Assembly: GCA_947493165.1 (NCBI GenBank)
Contig: CANLPY010000001.1
Span: 1,302,001 to 1,366,000 of the forward strand
Direction: 5' to 3'
Source: an uncultured Erythrobacter sp.
Lineage (GTDB): Bacteria > Pseudomonadota > Alphaproteobacteria > Sphingomonadales > Sphingomonadaceae
Length of the DNA: 64,000 nucleotides
The notes beneath the pieces are model-generated. The model searched no databases. It had not been told where the DNA came from and saw only the letters and a program-made list of their open reading frames with translations. Shown one piece after another: positions 8,918 through 17,717 of this stretch. The stretch's first letter is position 1, and every line of letters begins with the position of its first letter. The translations under genes were made by a program, and so were the position numbers.

Positions 8918-9820
8918 GTGAGTAAGTCAAGAACCACAGTTCCGGCGCTGAGCGGAGAGCAAAGCCTCAACCGCTATCTGTCGGAAATCAAGAAATACCC
9001 AGTGCTGACGGCTGAGCAAGAATATATGCTCGCCAAGCGCTATCAGGAACATGAAGACCCCGAAGCGGCAAGCCAGCTGGTTTCCAGCCACCTTCGGCTC
9101 GTGGCGAAAATCGCAATGGGCTATCGCGGATACGGCCTGCCGGTCAGCGACCTCATTTCAGAGGGCAATGTCGGCCTGATGCAGGGTGTGAAGAAATTCG
9201 AAGCCGATCGCGGTTTCCGCCTCGCGACATACGCGATGTGGTGGATTAAGGCGAGCATGCAAGAGTTTATCCTGCGCAGCTGGTCGCTCGTCAAAATGGG
9301 CACCACCGCGGCTCAGAAAAAACTGTTTTTCAACCTTCGTCGGATGAAGAAGCAGCTTGAGGCCTATGAAGACACCGACCTGTCGCCAGAGGACGTGACC
9401 AAGATCGCAACCGATCTGGGCGTTCCGGAACAGGAAGTGGTCAACATGAACCGCCGTATGATGATGGGCGGCGATGGCTCCCTCAACGTGCCGATGCGCA
9501 ATGGCGAAGATGGCTCTGGCGAGTGGCAGGATTGGCTGACCGATGATCGTCCTTTGCAGGATGAGACGGTGGCCGATGCGGAAGAAGCCAACGTGCGTCA
9601 CGAAATGCTGCAAGAGGCGATGGATAGCCTGAATGAACGTGAGCAGCACATTCTGACCGAGCGCCGTCTGACAGAAAAGCCTCAGACGCTCGAAGAACTG
9701 TCACAGGTTTACGACGTGTCGCGCGAGCGCATTCGCCAGATCGAAGTGCGCGCCTTTGAGAAGTTGCAAAAGGCTATGCAACGCATTGCGGGTGAAAGGC
9801 TCCTGCCGGGCGTGGCTTAG
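8918..9820 (+). CDS. rpoH: RNA polymerase heat-shock sigma factor RpoH (sigma-32)
   Basis: A 300-residue group 3/sigma-32 factor. It shows region 1.2/2 (LNRYLSEIKKYPVLTAEQEYMLAKR), region 2.4 (FRLATYAMWWIKASMQEFILRSWSLVK), the diagnostic RpoH box QKKLFFNLRRMKKQ, and a region 4.2 helix-turn-helix (QTLEELSQVYDVSRERIRQIEVRA). It directs transcription of chaperone and protease genes. The GTG at 8918 gives the usual compact N-terminus; an ATG at 8864 in frame is an alternative. It is followed by a terminator that lies inside the convergent gene's coding sequence. Confidence 0.95.
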   Translation: MSKSRTTVPALSGEQSLNRYLSEIKKYPVLTAEQEYMLAKRYQEHEDPEAASQLVSSHLRLVAKIAMGYRGYGLPVSDLISEGNVGLMQGVKKFEADRGFRLATYAMWWIKASMQEFILRSWSLVKMGTTAAQKKLFFNLRRMKKQLEAYEDTDLSPEDVTKIATDLGVPEQEVVNMNRRMMMGGDGSLNVPMRNGEDGSGEWQDWLTDDRPLQDETVADAEEANVRHEMLQEAMDSLNEREQHILTERRLTEKPQTLEELSQVYDVSRERIRQIEVRAFEKLQKAMQRIAGERLLPGVA

Positions 9821-9824
9821 AGCT

Positions 9825-10520
9825 TCAGTTCGATGCTTCAGAATTAGTGGGGCCGGTCTCTTCGGAGACTGGCCCTTCTTCTTTGGCAAGCGACAACGTC
9901 CCCAATGCAGGCTCGCGAAGCATTCGTTTTGCCAGTCGCAGGAGCTCGCCGCGGGTATTTATTGAGCAGTAACTCGTGGTCCAAATATCCAAACCATCGA
10001 CCTCTCGCATGCGCGAGCGAGGGCAGCGACGTTGGAGTACTTCGAAACGGGTGATCAAATCATCATTCTCTGCCTTGCGTGCAAGTAGCAAGTAATCGCT
10101 ACCTGGCACAAAACCTTCCTGCAGTGCCCAAAGTTCGAAGAGTTCACCGCCCTTGCGAGTTTCGCCTATTCGCGCGAAGAGACCGCGCGAGAAGCCTCCC
10201 TCATCCAGACCCTCTCGCTCATCCGCGTTGTAAAGATTAGCGGCGCAGTGGAACGCCCCATAATTGGCTACGCGGATCCAATATGGATCGCCAAATTCAT
10301 CATCGGGATTCGGTTTGAATTCCCAATCTCCAAATGCAACACGGCTTTCACACCCCGCGATGATGTCAGGTCCGGTCATACCGCGCGGCCAAACATCGTC
10401 CCAATCGAACGTGTATAGTGGAAGATCGGAATGAACGCGTTCAGCCTCCCATTCATATAGCTCTTCCGCCTGCAGGGGCGGGGCAAAAAGCAAAGCGAAT
10501 AAGATCATAACTTTACGCAT
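9825..10520 (-). CDS. Secreted protein of unknown function
   Basis: A 231-residue protein I cannot assign to a family. The N-terminus MRKVMILFALLFAPPLQAEE is a clear Sec signal peptide with a cleavage site near residue 18. The mature part is acidic and rich in Trp and Tyr, with four Cys (CESR, FHCAAN, RRCPR, SYCS) that could form two disulfides in the periplasm. The final residues (KEEGPVSEETGPTNSEASN) are encoded by the rpoH terminator hairpin and look like an accreted tail. The gene converges on rpoH, with stop codons four bases apart. Confidence 0.65.
   Translation of the reverse strand: MRKVMILFALLFAPPLQAEELYEWEAERVHSDLPLYTFDWDDVWPRGMTGPDIIAGCESRVAFGDWEFKPNPDDEFGDPYWIRVANYGAFHCAANLYNADEREGLDEGGFSRGLFARIGETRKGGELFELWALQEGFVPGSDYLLLARKAENDDLITRFEVLQRRCPRSRMREVDGLDIWTTSYCSINTRGELLRLAKRMLREPALGTLSLAKEEGPVSEETGPTNSEASN
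9849..9884 (+). terminator. rpoH terminator embedded in the convergent gene
   Basis: GGGGCCGGTCTC and GAGACTGGCCC pair around a TTCG tetraloop and are followed by TTCTTCTTT. It starts 28 bases after the rpoH stop and lies wholly within the 3' coding end of the minus-strand gene 9825-10520. Confidence 0.75.
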
Positions 10521-10601
10521 GATCTCGGACGCTACTACGAGCCGATTAGTGCTGCAAGAATTCGCATTCCCTCAGAATACAAAGCAAACTAAGTAACCCC
10601 C

Positions 10602-11273
10602 ATGATCCGCACGCTCGTTCGCATCACGGCCAAGGCCATTTTGTGGTTCCTCGCGATTTCGCTTGGCCTCGTGATCCTCTTCAAATTCGTGCCTGTGCCC
10701 TACACCGCGACGATGGTGATGGACGAAAACTCTATCTCCAAAGACTGGGAAAGCCTCGACAATATCGATCCGAACCTCGTCGCGGCGGTGATCGCGGCAG
10801 AGGATAGTAAGTTCTGCGCCCACAACGGCTTTGATACAGAGGCGATTGAAAAAGCGCTGGAATACAACGCCAAAGGGGGGCGCATTCGCGGCGGCTCTAC
10901 CATCACTCAGCAGACGGCCAAGAATGTGTTTCTTTGGCAAGGCGGCGGCTATTTCCGCAAAGGGATTGAGGCCTATTTCGCGTTCCTGATCGAGAAGATC
11001 TGGGGCAAGCGCCGGATCATGGAGGTTTACCTCAACGTCGCGGAAATCGGCATCGGAACCTATGGTGCGGAGGCCGGCGCCCAGCGATATTATGACAAGC
11101 CAGCAGCGCGCCTAAGCACTTTGGAAGCGGCCCGTATGGCCGCTGCGCTCCCCCTGCCCAAGAAGCGCGCAGTGGTATCTCCCAGCGGCTGGCTCGCGAG
11201 ACACGGCAACACCATCAACGCGCGGATCGGCGTGGTAAAACGTGACGGGCTAGCATCCTGCGTCTATGAGTAG
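10602..11273 (+). CDS. mtgA: Monofunctional biosynthetic peptidoglycan transglycosylase
   Basis: A 223-residue GT51 glycosyltransferase that polymerises lipid II into glycan strands. One N-terminal transmembrane helix (about residues 10-32) anchors it in the inner membrane. Family motifs are in order: AAEDSKFCAHNGFD with the catalytic Glu, GGSTITQQTAKN, KRRIMEVYLN and GAEAGAQRYYDKPA. No transpeptidase domain follows, which separates MtgA from bifunctional PBPs. The 3' end overlaps the cation efflux gene by eight bases, so the two are probably translationally coupled. Confidence 0.95.
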   Translation: MIRTLVRITAKAILWFLAISLGLVILFKFVPVPYTATMVMDENSISKDWESLDNIDPNLVAAVIAAEDSKFCAHNGFDTEAIEKALEYNAKGGRIRGGSTITQQTAKNVFLWQGGGYFRKGIEAYFAFLIEKIWGKRRIMEVYLNVAEIGIGTYGAEAGAQRYYDKPAARLSTLEAARMAAALPLPKKRAVVSPSGWLARHGNTINARIGVVKRDGLASCVYE

Positions 11274-12258
11274 CCCAATGGGGCAAGGACACAGCCACAC
11301 GCACAATCATTCGCCAGCGCATTCTCACGCACCGGGTCGGGGCGACGGCGACACCGATTGCCACGGCCTGCACGATCATCATGGTCATCATCACGCGCCC
11401 AAGGATTTCGGCAACGCCTTCATCTTCGCGATTGTGCTCAATTCGCTCTTCGTCGTGGTCGAGGCGACCTTTGGCTTCCTCTATGGATCGATGGCGCTGG
11501 TCGCGGATGCCGGGCACAATTTGTCCGACGTGCTCGCTTTGATGCTCGCATGGGGCGCCAATTACGCTGCCAAACGTCCGCCGACCGAACGCTACACATA
11601 TGGTTTCAAAAGCTCGACCATCCTTGCTGCGCTCGCCAATGCCATGCTCTTGGCGATTGCGATCGGCGCGATCCTTTTCGAGACGTTCCACCGCCTGTTC
11701 GAACCGCAAGAACCGCAAGGTGTGGTGATGATGATCGTCGCCGGGATCGGCATCCTCATCAATGCCGGCACAGCTATGTTGTTTTTGCGCGGGCAAGAAG
11801 ACCTCAACATCAGAGGCGCTTACCTGCATATGGCCGCCGATGCGCTGGTTTCGGTTGGCGTGGTGATCGCTGGCCTCGCCATCGTGCTGACCGGAATGTG
11901 GTGGATCGACCCGCTGGTCAGCCTCGCCATCGTCACAATGATCGCATGGGGCACGTGGGGTCTCGCCAAAGACAGCCTCAAAATGGGCTTACTTGCAGTT
12001 CCTGCAAGGATTGACGTTGGCGAAGTGCGCCGTCATTTGGCAGGGCTGGAAGGGGTAGAAACCGTGCACGACCTGCATATCTGGCCAATGTCGACGACCG
12101 AGACCGCGCTGACTGCGCATCTTGTGATGCCAGGCGGGCCATGCTCGGACGAGTTTCTGCACCAAATCGTCCATTCGCTCGAAGATCGCTTTGGCATCAA
12201 CCACACGACCATTCAGGTCGAGCGCGGCAACAGCGCCGATTGCGGCAAGGGCTGTTGA
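11266..12258 (+). CDS. Cation diffusion facilitator with His-rich N-terminus
   Basis: A 330-residue CDF transporter, probably exporting Zn2+ or another divalent metal in exchange for protons. The first 50 residues hold more than a dozen His (GHSHTHNHSPAHSHAPG, then DHHGHHH), a metal-buffering segment. Six transmembrane helices follow; helix 2 carries ADAGHNLSDV and helix 5 HMAADALVS, which supply the site A ligands. A cytoplasmic C-terminal domain has the HDLHIW motif. It starts inside the mtgA end, and its stop codon shares one base with the sigma-factor start (TGATG), so mtgA, this gene and the ECF pair form one transcriptional unit. Confidence 0.92.
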   Translation: MSSPMGQGHSHTHNHSPAHSHAPGRGDGDTDCHGLHDHHGHHHAPKDFGNAFIFAIVLNSLFVVVEATFGFLYGSMALVADAGHNLSDVLALMLAWGANYAAKRPPTERYTYGFKSSTILAALANAMLLAIAIGAILFETFHRLFEPQEPQGVVMMIVAGIGILINAGTAMLFLRGQEDLNIRGAYLHMAADALVSVGVVIAGLAIVLTGMWWIDPLVSLAIVTMIAWGTWGLAKDSLKMGLLAVPARIDVGEVRRHLAGLEGVETVHDLHIWPMSTTETALTAHLVMPGGPCSDEFLHQIVHSLEDRFGINHTTIQVERGNSADCGKGC

Positions 12259-12851
12259 TGGCGACCATGTCCTCGTCCGCCCCAACCCCGGCCAGCGCAG
12301 AGGCGCGCGAGGCGCTGAAAGCGGCGATGGTTCGCTTGGCAGAGGGTGACCGCGCGGCGCTCGAAGAAATTTATACCGCGACCCGAGTGAAACTGTTCGG
12401 CATCTGCCTCCGTATATTAGGGGATAGAAAGGAAGCCGAGGACGCCTTGCAAGACGTCTACATCAATCTTTGGCAGAAAGCCGATCGCTATGATCCCGCG
12501 CGGGCGAGCCCGATTTCGTGGTTGGCGACCTTTGCCCGCAATCGGGCGATTGACCGGCTTCGCACCGGCAAAGTGCGCGGCGGCGCGGTTCCCGTCGAAG
12601 AGGCCAATCCACTGCCAGACGAGGCTCCGCTGGCTGATGCGCTGCTTGTCGACGCGGAACAGACCGCGCAAATCCACACCTGCATCGAAACGCTCGATGA
12701 CCGGGCAAAACGCTTTATCCGTACCGCCTTCTTCGATGGCAAAACCTACGCGCAATTGGCCGAGAATGCCGATGTGCCGCTTGGCACGATGAAGAGCTGG
12801 ATCCGCCGCGGGCTGCAACGTCTGCGCGCTTGCCTGGAGGCGGGCGAATGA
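12258..12851 (+). CDS. ECF sigma factor, SigK-like
   Basis: A 197-residue extracytoplasmic-function sigma factor. Region 2 includes FGICLRILGDRKEAEDALQDVYINLW and WLATFARNRAIDRLR; region 4 has RTAFFDGKTYAQLAENADVPLGTMKSWIRRGLQRLR. The start overlaps the CDF stop by one base; a second ATG (12267) nine bases later is possible. It overlaps the anti-sigma gene by four bases (ATGA), the usual arrangement of a sigma/anti-sigma pair. Similarity to the SigK group is judged from the partner's RskA form and the nearby fasciclin gene, not from an alignment. Confidence 0.9.
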   Translation: MATMSSSAPTPASAEAREALKAAMVRLAEGDRAALEEIYTATRVKLFGICLRILGDRKEAEDALQDVYINLWQKADRYDPARASPISWLATFARNRAIDRLRTGKVRGGAVPVEEANPLPDEAPLADALLVDAEQTAQIHTCIETLDDRAKRFIRTAFFDGKTYAQLAENADVPLGTMKSWIRRGLQRLRACLEAGE

Positions 12852-13606
12852 GCGAGGAAAAAGAAATCCAGCGCGACGATCCGATGATGGCGGCTGAGTA
12901 TGCACTCGGGCTGCTTGAGGGTGAGGACTTGCTTACCGCTCGCGGGAAGATGGCGACCGATCCTGAATTCGCGGCGCGCACTGCATGGTGGGACAATTGG
13001 TTCGCGCCTTGGACAGACGAGATGGCGCAGGCTGAGCCAAGCGCCGACGTTTGGCGCCGGATCGACATGCAGATTTCAGAGGCTGGTAAAATTGATAACA
13101 CGGCGGGTGAAAGCGCGCAGGTCATCGAACTCAACGCCAAGGTTCGCCGCTGGCAATGGACCGCTGGTCTAACCTCTGCCGCGGCCGCGGTTACCCTGGC
13201 TTTCCTGGCTTTCCCAAGCGGGACGACTGGCCCGTCGCCTGACCCGGTACCGACTGTCGCCGCCGCTGATCCGCTTATGGCGACTGTGCCGATTGGCGAG
13301 ACCGGCCTACGGCTCGACGTCACCTATCTGCCTGATAGCGAGCGCATGATGGTCACCGCGATTGGCCTGACGCCAGACGGCGTGCACGATCACGAATTGT
13401 GGCTCGTTCCTGCCGATGGCAGCGAATTGCAATCGCTCGGCGTGGTTGCGCCAGGCGAAGTGCGCAGCATGATCCTTCCTGCGAATATCGTCGAAAATAT
13501 CGGCAGCGGCGTAGAACTGGTTCTAACGCGCGAACCCATTGGCGGTAAACCCGAAGGCGAAGACGCCGGACCGGTCGTGGCGCAGGGCGATTTCTCGCAA
13601 GTTTAG
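12848..13606 (+). CDS. Anti-sigma factor, RskA-like
   Basis: A 252-residue single-pass membrane anti-sigma factor. An N-terminal cytoplasmic helical domain (AAEYALGLLEGEDLLTARGK, residues about 14-33) binds sigma; one transmembrane helix is near residues 105-125 (TAGLTSAAAAVTLAFLAFP); the periplasmic C-terminal domain is of the RskA type (VTAIGLTPDGVHDHELWLVP). The family is cleaved by regulated proteolysis to free the sigma factor, or acts as a thermodynamic switch. The ATG at 12848 overlaps the sigma stop as ATGA. Confidence 0.88.
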   Translation: MSEEKEIQRDDPMMAAEYALGLLEGEDLLTARGKMATDPEFAARTAWWDNWFAPWTDEMAQAEPSADVWRRIDMQISEAGKIDNTAGESAQVIELNAKVRRWQWTAGLTSAAAAVTLAFLAFPSGTTGPSPDPVPTVAAADPLMATVPIGETGLRLDVTYLPDSERMMVTAIGLTPDGVHDHELWLVPADGSELQSLGVVAPGEVRSMILPANIVENIGSGVELVLTREPIGGKPEGEDAGPVVAQGDFSQV

Positions 13607-13615
13607 CGCGGTGCC

Positions 13616-14830
13616 TCAGGCGGGCGACCGCCGCGCAAAGCTCGCCCACAGCCCCGGTTGCTTGCGTACCATCTTGATATCGGTCTTGCCGTTGAACAAC
13701 AGCCGCACAATCGCATGACGGCGTACGAGCAGCTCGTGAACGGCGATCACCGTACCTGCCGCCGCCATCGTGAGGATCGTGAACTCAAGCGCAATCGGCC
13801 AATCCACCGGCACGAGCATCCGGCCATAGATATAAACCAGGCAATGGTGGAACAGATACATCGACAGTGCACAATCGGCGAGCCAAGCAGTGCGGGGGCT
13901 GGGATCAGCGAAATAGCGATGGAAGAATTGAAGGATAAACAGCACCAGCACCCAGATCGCGAGCTGATTGGCGAACAGCATCGCCATCGCTTCTATCTGG
14001 CCTTGATCAGGCTGAGCGTAAGGCTGAAACAGGATGGCCAGTGCCGCCGCATAAGGCATCCAGCTGCGCCACTGAAAAAGGCGTTTGAGCAGGCTCGGTG
14101 ACAATGCCGCCATTGCGCCAAGGACGAAGAATGGAAACTCGCTCACCAGCTTGTACCAGCTTTGAAAGCCGGGAAGGATCAGATCGTACGCGCCAGGCAT
14201 CAGGCTCGCGACGGCGAAATTTGCTGTGTTTGCTCCCGCAAGCAGCAGCAAGAACAGCGCAAACGCCCAGCTTTTCTTGAGCAGTCTAGCAATTGCATCT
14301 GACAGCCAGACCGCCGTACGGCGAGGGGCCGATTGGTCGGGCAGAACCTTGTGGACGACACCTGCCAAGATGAACATCGACACCAGGCTAACGAGAAACC
14401 ACAGGTGCAGCGCCCATTCCCCGCTGACCCAAACGCGTGCGAAATCGCCGCTTGCGACCCATGCGGAAAACCCGTTCAGCCCGCTATTGTCGCTCCACCG
14501 CAGGTAATGCTCGACCATATTGAGCGTCACCGCAATCGAGACCAGCGGAATAACAGTGCGCAGGAACCGGTTCCATAAGAAGTCGCCAAATGTGCGGCGC
14601 GACAGCAGCATCACTGCGAAGAATCCGCCAACAAAGAAGAAGGTCGGCGTGATGAATAGGTGAAAGCCGAAGATCAGCCAATCGAAGAAATCGTGCCGCT
14701 CGGCATTGCCGGTGATCCACGGGCGCGCAGGTGCGTATACTGTGCCTGCATGGAGCGCGACCGACAGGAACATCAGGACGGAGCGCGCGCCGTCGATATC
14801 GTGGAAATGAGGCTTGGCAGTCTTGGCCAT
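13616..14830 (-). CDS. Acyltransferase 3 family membrane protein (OpgC-like)
   Basis: A 404-residue protein with about ten hydrophobic helices. The beginning, HDIDGARSVLMFLSVALHAG, contains the family's conserved Asp/Arg and the His proposed to be catalytic; FFFVGGFFAVMLL and RFLRTVIPL are further family features. The group transfers acyl groups, such as succinyl or acetyl, onto periplasmic glucans, lipids or surface polysaccharides; the target here is not evident. It is convergent with the anti-sigma gene (nine-base gap) and divergent from the fasciclin gene. Confidence 0.82.
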   Translation of the reverse strand: MAKTAKPHFHDIDGARSVLMFLSVALHAGTVYAPARPWITGNAERHDFFDWLIFGFHLFITPTFFFVGGFFAVMLLSRRTFGDFLWNRFLRTVIPLVSIAVTLNMVEHYLRWSDNSGLNGFSAWVASGDFARVWVSGEWALHLWFLVSLVSMFILAGVVHKVLPDQSAPRRTAVWLSDAIARLLKKSWAFALFLLLLAGANTANFAVASLMPGAYDLILPGFQSWYKLVSEFPFFVLGAMAALSPSLLKRLFQWRSWMPYAAALAILFQPYAQPDQGQIEAMAMLFANQLAIWVLVLFILQFFHRYFADPSPRTAWLADCALSMYLFHHCLVYIYGRMLVPVDWPIALEFTILTMAAAGTVIAVHELLVRRHAIVRLLFNGKTDIKMVRKQPGLWASFARRSPA

Positions 14831-15005
14831 ATTGTCCGCGCAGGTTGAGGTTTATGCATCGGCTTTCGCCGGGGCCATAAAGTCGCAGAATTGGGCCCGG
14901 ATAAAGCGCGAAAAAACGCCGTGTTCAAAAATCAAACAGCTCACGGGAAAGTGTTAACGCCGGCCGCGGATGTGCGGCTCCCAACCCCAACTGACAACAT
15001 TTTTT

Positions 15006-15032
15006 GCATCCGCTGCGACCAGTGATGCGTAG
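15006..15032 (+). promoter_or_regulatory. Candidate ECF-type promoter of the fasciclin gene
   Basis: GCATCC (15006-15011), a 16-base spacer and CGTAG (15028-15032) resemble the SigK-type pattern CCATCC-N16/17-CGAAT as I remember it from mycobacteria. The predicted leader to the ATG at 15079 would be about 40 bases. The locus encodes a SigK/RskA-like pair 2 kb upstream. Confidence 0.4.
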
Positions 15033-15078
15033 CTCCTTCTGCAAGAACGGGAGGTCTTGCGCAAAGAGGAGTAACTCA

Positions 15079-15651
15079 ATGACTAAGACCCCGCTGTTTT
15101 CGAAATTCAACGCCGCTGCACTTGCGGCCATCGCCGCCACGACCGGCCTTGCGCTGACTTCGGCCACCCCGTCCGCCGCGCATCATCACAGCGCCAAGAA
15201 AAGCGCGCCCAACATCGTAGAAACCGCGCAAAGCACTGGCGTGCACACCACTTTGGTTGCTGCAGTCAAAGCCGCTGATCTGCTTGACACACTTGCTGGC
15301 CCCGGCCCGCTCACGGTATTTGCACCAACTGATACTGGCTTTGCAAAACTGCCAGCAGGTACGGTTGCCACGCTGATCAAGCCTGAAAACAAGGGTACGC
15401 TTACAGCGATCCTCACTTATCATGCCGTAGCAGGCAACGTGACTGCCAGCGATTTGATCAGCTTGATCAACAAGCATGGCGGCGAAGCGACCATCACCAC
15501 AGTTTCAGGTGGTAAGCTGATCGCACGGTTGGCTGGAGATACCGTGATTATTACCGATGCTGCGGGCCGGTCTTCGGCGGTGACTACCGCCGATGTGCAG
15601 ACATCAAATGGCGTTATTCACGTCACCGATGGAGTGTTCCTGCCCGCGTAA
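15079..15651 (+). CDS. Secreted fasciclin-domain protein
   Basis: A 190-residue protein with a signal peptide (residues 1-34, ending ATPSAAHHH) and one FAS1 domain: NIVETAQSTGVHTTLVAAVKAA, the H1-like GPLTVFAPTDTGFAKLP, LTYHAVAG (the conserved YH box) and the closing NGVIHVTDGVFLP. FAS1 domains mediate adhesion or carbohydrate binding in the envelope. The ATG at 15079 follows AGAGGAG, an excellent ribosome site. In mycobacteria FAS1 proteins (MPT70/MPT83) are the SigK regulon, which fits the ECF pair nearby. Confidence 0.92.
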   Translation: MTKTPLFSKFNAAALAAIAATTGLALTSATPSAAHHHSAKKSAPNIVETAQSTGVHTTLVAAVKAADLLDTLAGPGPLTVFAPTDTGFAKLPAGTVATLIKPENKGTLTAILTYHAVAGNVTASDLISLINKHGGEATITTVSGGKLIARLAGDTVIITDAAGRSSAVTTADVQTSNGVIHVTDGVFLPA

Positions 15652-15712
15652 ACCAGATCATTTAGCGTTGCCCCTATCATCCCCTTCCCTCCCACTGGGG
15701 TGACGTGAACCA

Positions 15713-15753
15713 AGACCCCGTCCGGCCGTCCTCCTGGCCTGGCGGGGTTTTTC
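15713..15753 (+). terminator. Terminator of the fasciclin gene
   Basis: ACCCCG and CGGGGT arms with an inner GGCC/GGCC pairing are followed by TTTTT, 62 bases after the stop codon. Confidence 0.75.
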
Positions 15754-15837
15754 GTGGTCGGATTATATATTCAACTCGATCGTGCTGGGCTTGTCGAAGC
15801 CCGTGCGATTTGGAAGACGGCCCCTAGCGCCACCGGC

Positions 15838-16236
15838 TCAGGGCGAACGGGTTTCTTTATTCGCGCTTGCAGCCGTAGCCTCGCGCCTCGCTGCTACGAT
15901 ATCGTTCGCAGACCAGGACTTCAGCTCGCGATATGCAGCTTGTGAAGCGGCTCTATCCGTAATGCCTTGGCGCAAGATCCGATAACGACCGTTCAGGTCA
16001 AGGAGTAGCGCAAAATAGGAAGGCGGGGCCGGGTCTCCATTCGGAGCTACAAAAACGAGGCTCGCCTCATCATCGCAGGCATACAAAAGCCAAACATCCT
16101 CAGCGATTATGCGCTCGGTTGGCCCAATATCACACTTCAGATTTGTAGGAGATTCAGGCCAGCTTCGAGTGAAATCTGCCGATGCCGGCACGGTGAGTGT
16201 GGCTGCGAATGCGGCAATTGCTGCCGCAATCCTCAA
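15838..16236 (-). CDS. Small secreted protein of unknown function downstream of clpX
   Basis: A 132-residue protein with a typical signal peptide ([20 protein letters not shown], residues 1-20) and two Cys in the mature part (LKCDIG, YACDDE) that may form a disulfide. It resembles no family I recognise. It starts with TTG at 16236, overlapping the clpX stop codon as TTGA, so it is probably translated from the clpX message. The function is unknown. Confidence 0.55.
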   Translation of the reverse strand: MRIAAAIAAFAATLTVPASADFTRSWPESPTNLKCDIGPTERIIAEDVWLLYACDDEASLVFVAPNGDPAPPSYFALLLDLNGRYRILRQGITDRAASQAAYRELKSWSANDIVAARREATAASANKETRSP

Positions 16237-17501
16237 GCCGCCTCTTCCTTCTCGTCGTCCTTACCGCCGAGCACCTGAATAGGCTCCTTCTTGCCCTCGA
16301 CCACTTCGGCATCGATCACGATCTCGCTTACGCCTTCCATATCGGGCAGATCGAACATCGTATCGAGCAGAATGCCTTCGACGATAGAGCGCAAGCCGCG
16401 AGCGCCGGTTTTGCGCTTAATCGCCTTCTCAGCGATGGCTTTCAAAGCCTCTTCAGTGAAGGTCAATTCTACGTCTTCAAGCTCGAACAGTTTGGCATAT
16501 TGCTTGGAGATGGCGTTCTTGGGCTCGGTCAGGATGGTGACGAGCGCATCGACATCAAGGTCATGCAAGGTTGCGATCACTGGAAGGCGGCCGACAAACT
16601 CAGGGATGAGGCCGAATTTGAGCAAGTCTTCCGGCTCGCTCTTTTCAAGCAGCTCGCCGATACGGCGCTTGTCGGGATCGGCCACGTGCGCACCAAATCC
16701 AATCGAGCGCTTCTGCAAGCGATCAGCGATGATCTTATCCAGGCCGGCAAACGCGCCGCCGCAGATAAACAGTATGTTCGTTGTGTCGACCTGCAGGAAT
16801 TCTTGCTGCGGATGCTTACGTCCGCCTTGCGGCGGGACAGAGGCAGTCGTGCCTTCCATCAGCTTTAGCAGAGCCTGCTGGACGCCCTCACCTGATACAT
16901 CGCGCGTGATCGATGGGTTTTCAGCCTTGCGGGTGATCTTATCGATCTCATCAATATAGACGATGCCATGCTGCGCCTTTTCGACGTTATAGTCCGATGA
17001 TTGCAGCAGCTTGAGAATGATATTCTCGACATCTTCCCCGACATAACCAGCCTCAGTAAGCGTGGTCGCGTCGGCCATGGTGAAAGGCACGTCGAATGTC
17101 CGTGCAAGCGTTTGTGCGAGCAGCGTCTTACCTGTGCCCGTCGGACCGACGAGCAGAATATTCGACTTTGCCAGCTCAACATCACCGGATTTTCCAGAGT
17201 GCTTCAACCGCTTGTAGTGGTTGTGGACAGCTACGGACAGATTGCGTTTCGCACTGTCCTGCCCAATCACGTAGTCATTAAGCGTTGCGAAAATTTCAGA
17301 CGGTGTTGGAACCTCACCCTCTTTCTTGCCCGCGATACCCGCCTTGGTCTCTTCGCGGATAATGTCATTGCACAGCTCCACGCATTCATCACAGATGAAC
17401 ACGGTTGGCCCGGCAATAAGTTTGCGCACTTCATGCTGCGATTTGCCGCAGAAGCTGCAATACAGGGTGCTTTTGCTGTCTGATCCGCTCAACTTAGTCA
17501 T
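16233..17501 (-). CDS. clpX: ATP-dependent Clp protease ATP-binding subunit ClpX
   Basis: A 422-residue AAA+ unfoldase that feeds substrates to ClpP. An N-terminal zinc-binding domain has the four Cys (YCSFCGK and [10 protein letters not shown]). Walker A is GPTGTGKT, Walker B is VYIDEIDK, the pore loop is AGYVGED, and the RKH loop is GGRKHPQQ. Length and motifs are standard. In this order ClpX also degrades CtrA with the RcdA, CpdR and PopA adaptors; rcdA lies at 57966-58430. It is separated from clpP by 216 bases, so it may have its own promoter. Confidence 0.97.
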   Translation of the reverse strand: MTKLSGSDSKSTLYCSFCGKSQHEVRKLIAGPTVFICDECVELCNDIIREETKAGIAGKKEGEVPTPSEIFATLNDYVIGQDSAKRNLSVAVHNHYKRLKHSGKSGDVELAKSNILLVGPTGTGKTLLAQTLARTFDVPFTMADATTLTEAGYVGEDVENIILKLLQSSDYNVEKAQHGIVYIDEIDKITRKAENPSITRDVSGEGVQQALLKLMEGTTASVPPQGGRKHPQQEFLQVDTTNILFICGGAFAGLDKIIADRLQKRSIGFGAHVADPDKRRIGELLEKSEPEDLLKFGLIPEFVGRLPVIATLHDLDVDALVTILTEPKNAISKQYAKLFELEDVELTFTEEALKAIAEKAIKRKTGARGLRSIVEGILLDTMFDLPDMEGVSEIVIDAEVVEGKKEPIQVLGGKDDEKEEAA

Positions 17502-17717
17502 TTCCTATTTCCTGGTTCACGCAGCTAAACGAAACCGCGCGGCCTTCGGTCAATCACCCGACAGTATATAAGGTCGGTTGTGAATCAACATTAACACGGC
17601 GTTTTTTGCGCGAATGCGCCGTTTTGGCGTCTTTATTGTCGCAGCAAAGCCGCAATTGTCCCGCTCTGGGAAGCTGCAACCGCCAATCCTTTGCGAATCG
17701 CAACCCGCTTGGCGCGT

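Noticed and set aside
17585..17630. Hairpin ACGGCG/CGCCGT in the gap between clpP and clpX
   Set aside because: It has its T run inside the loop and none after the stem on the clpP strand, so a terminator cannot be claimed.
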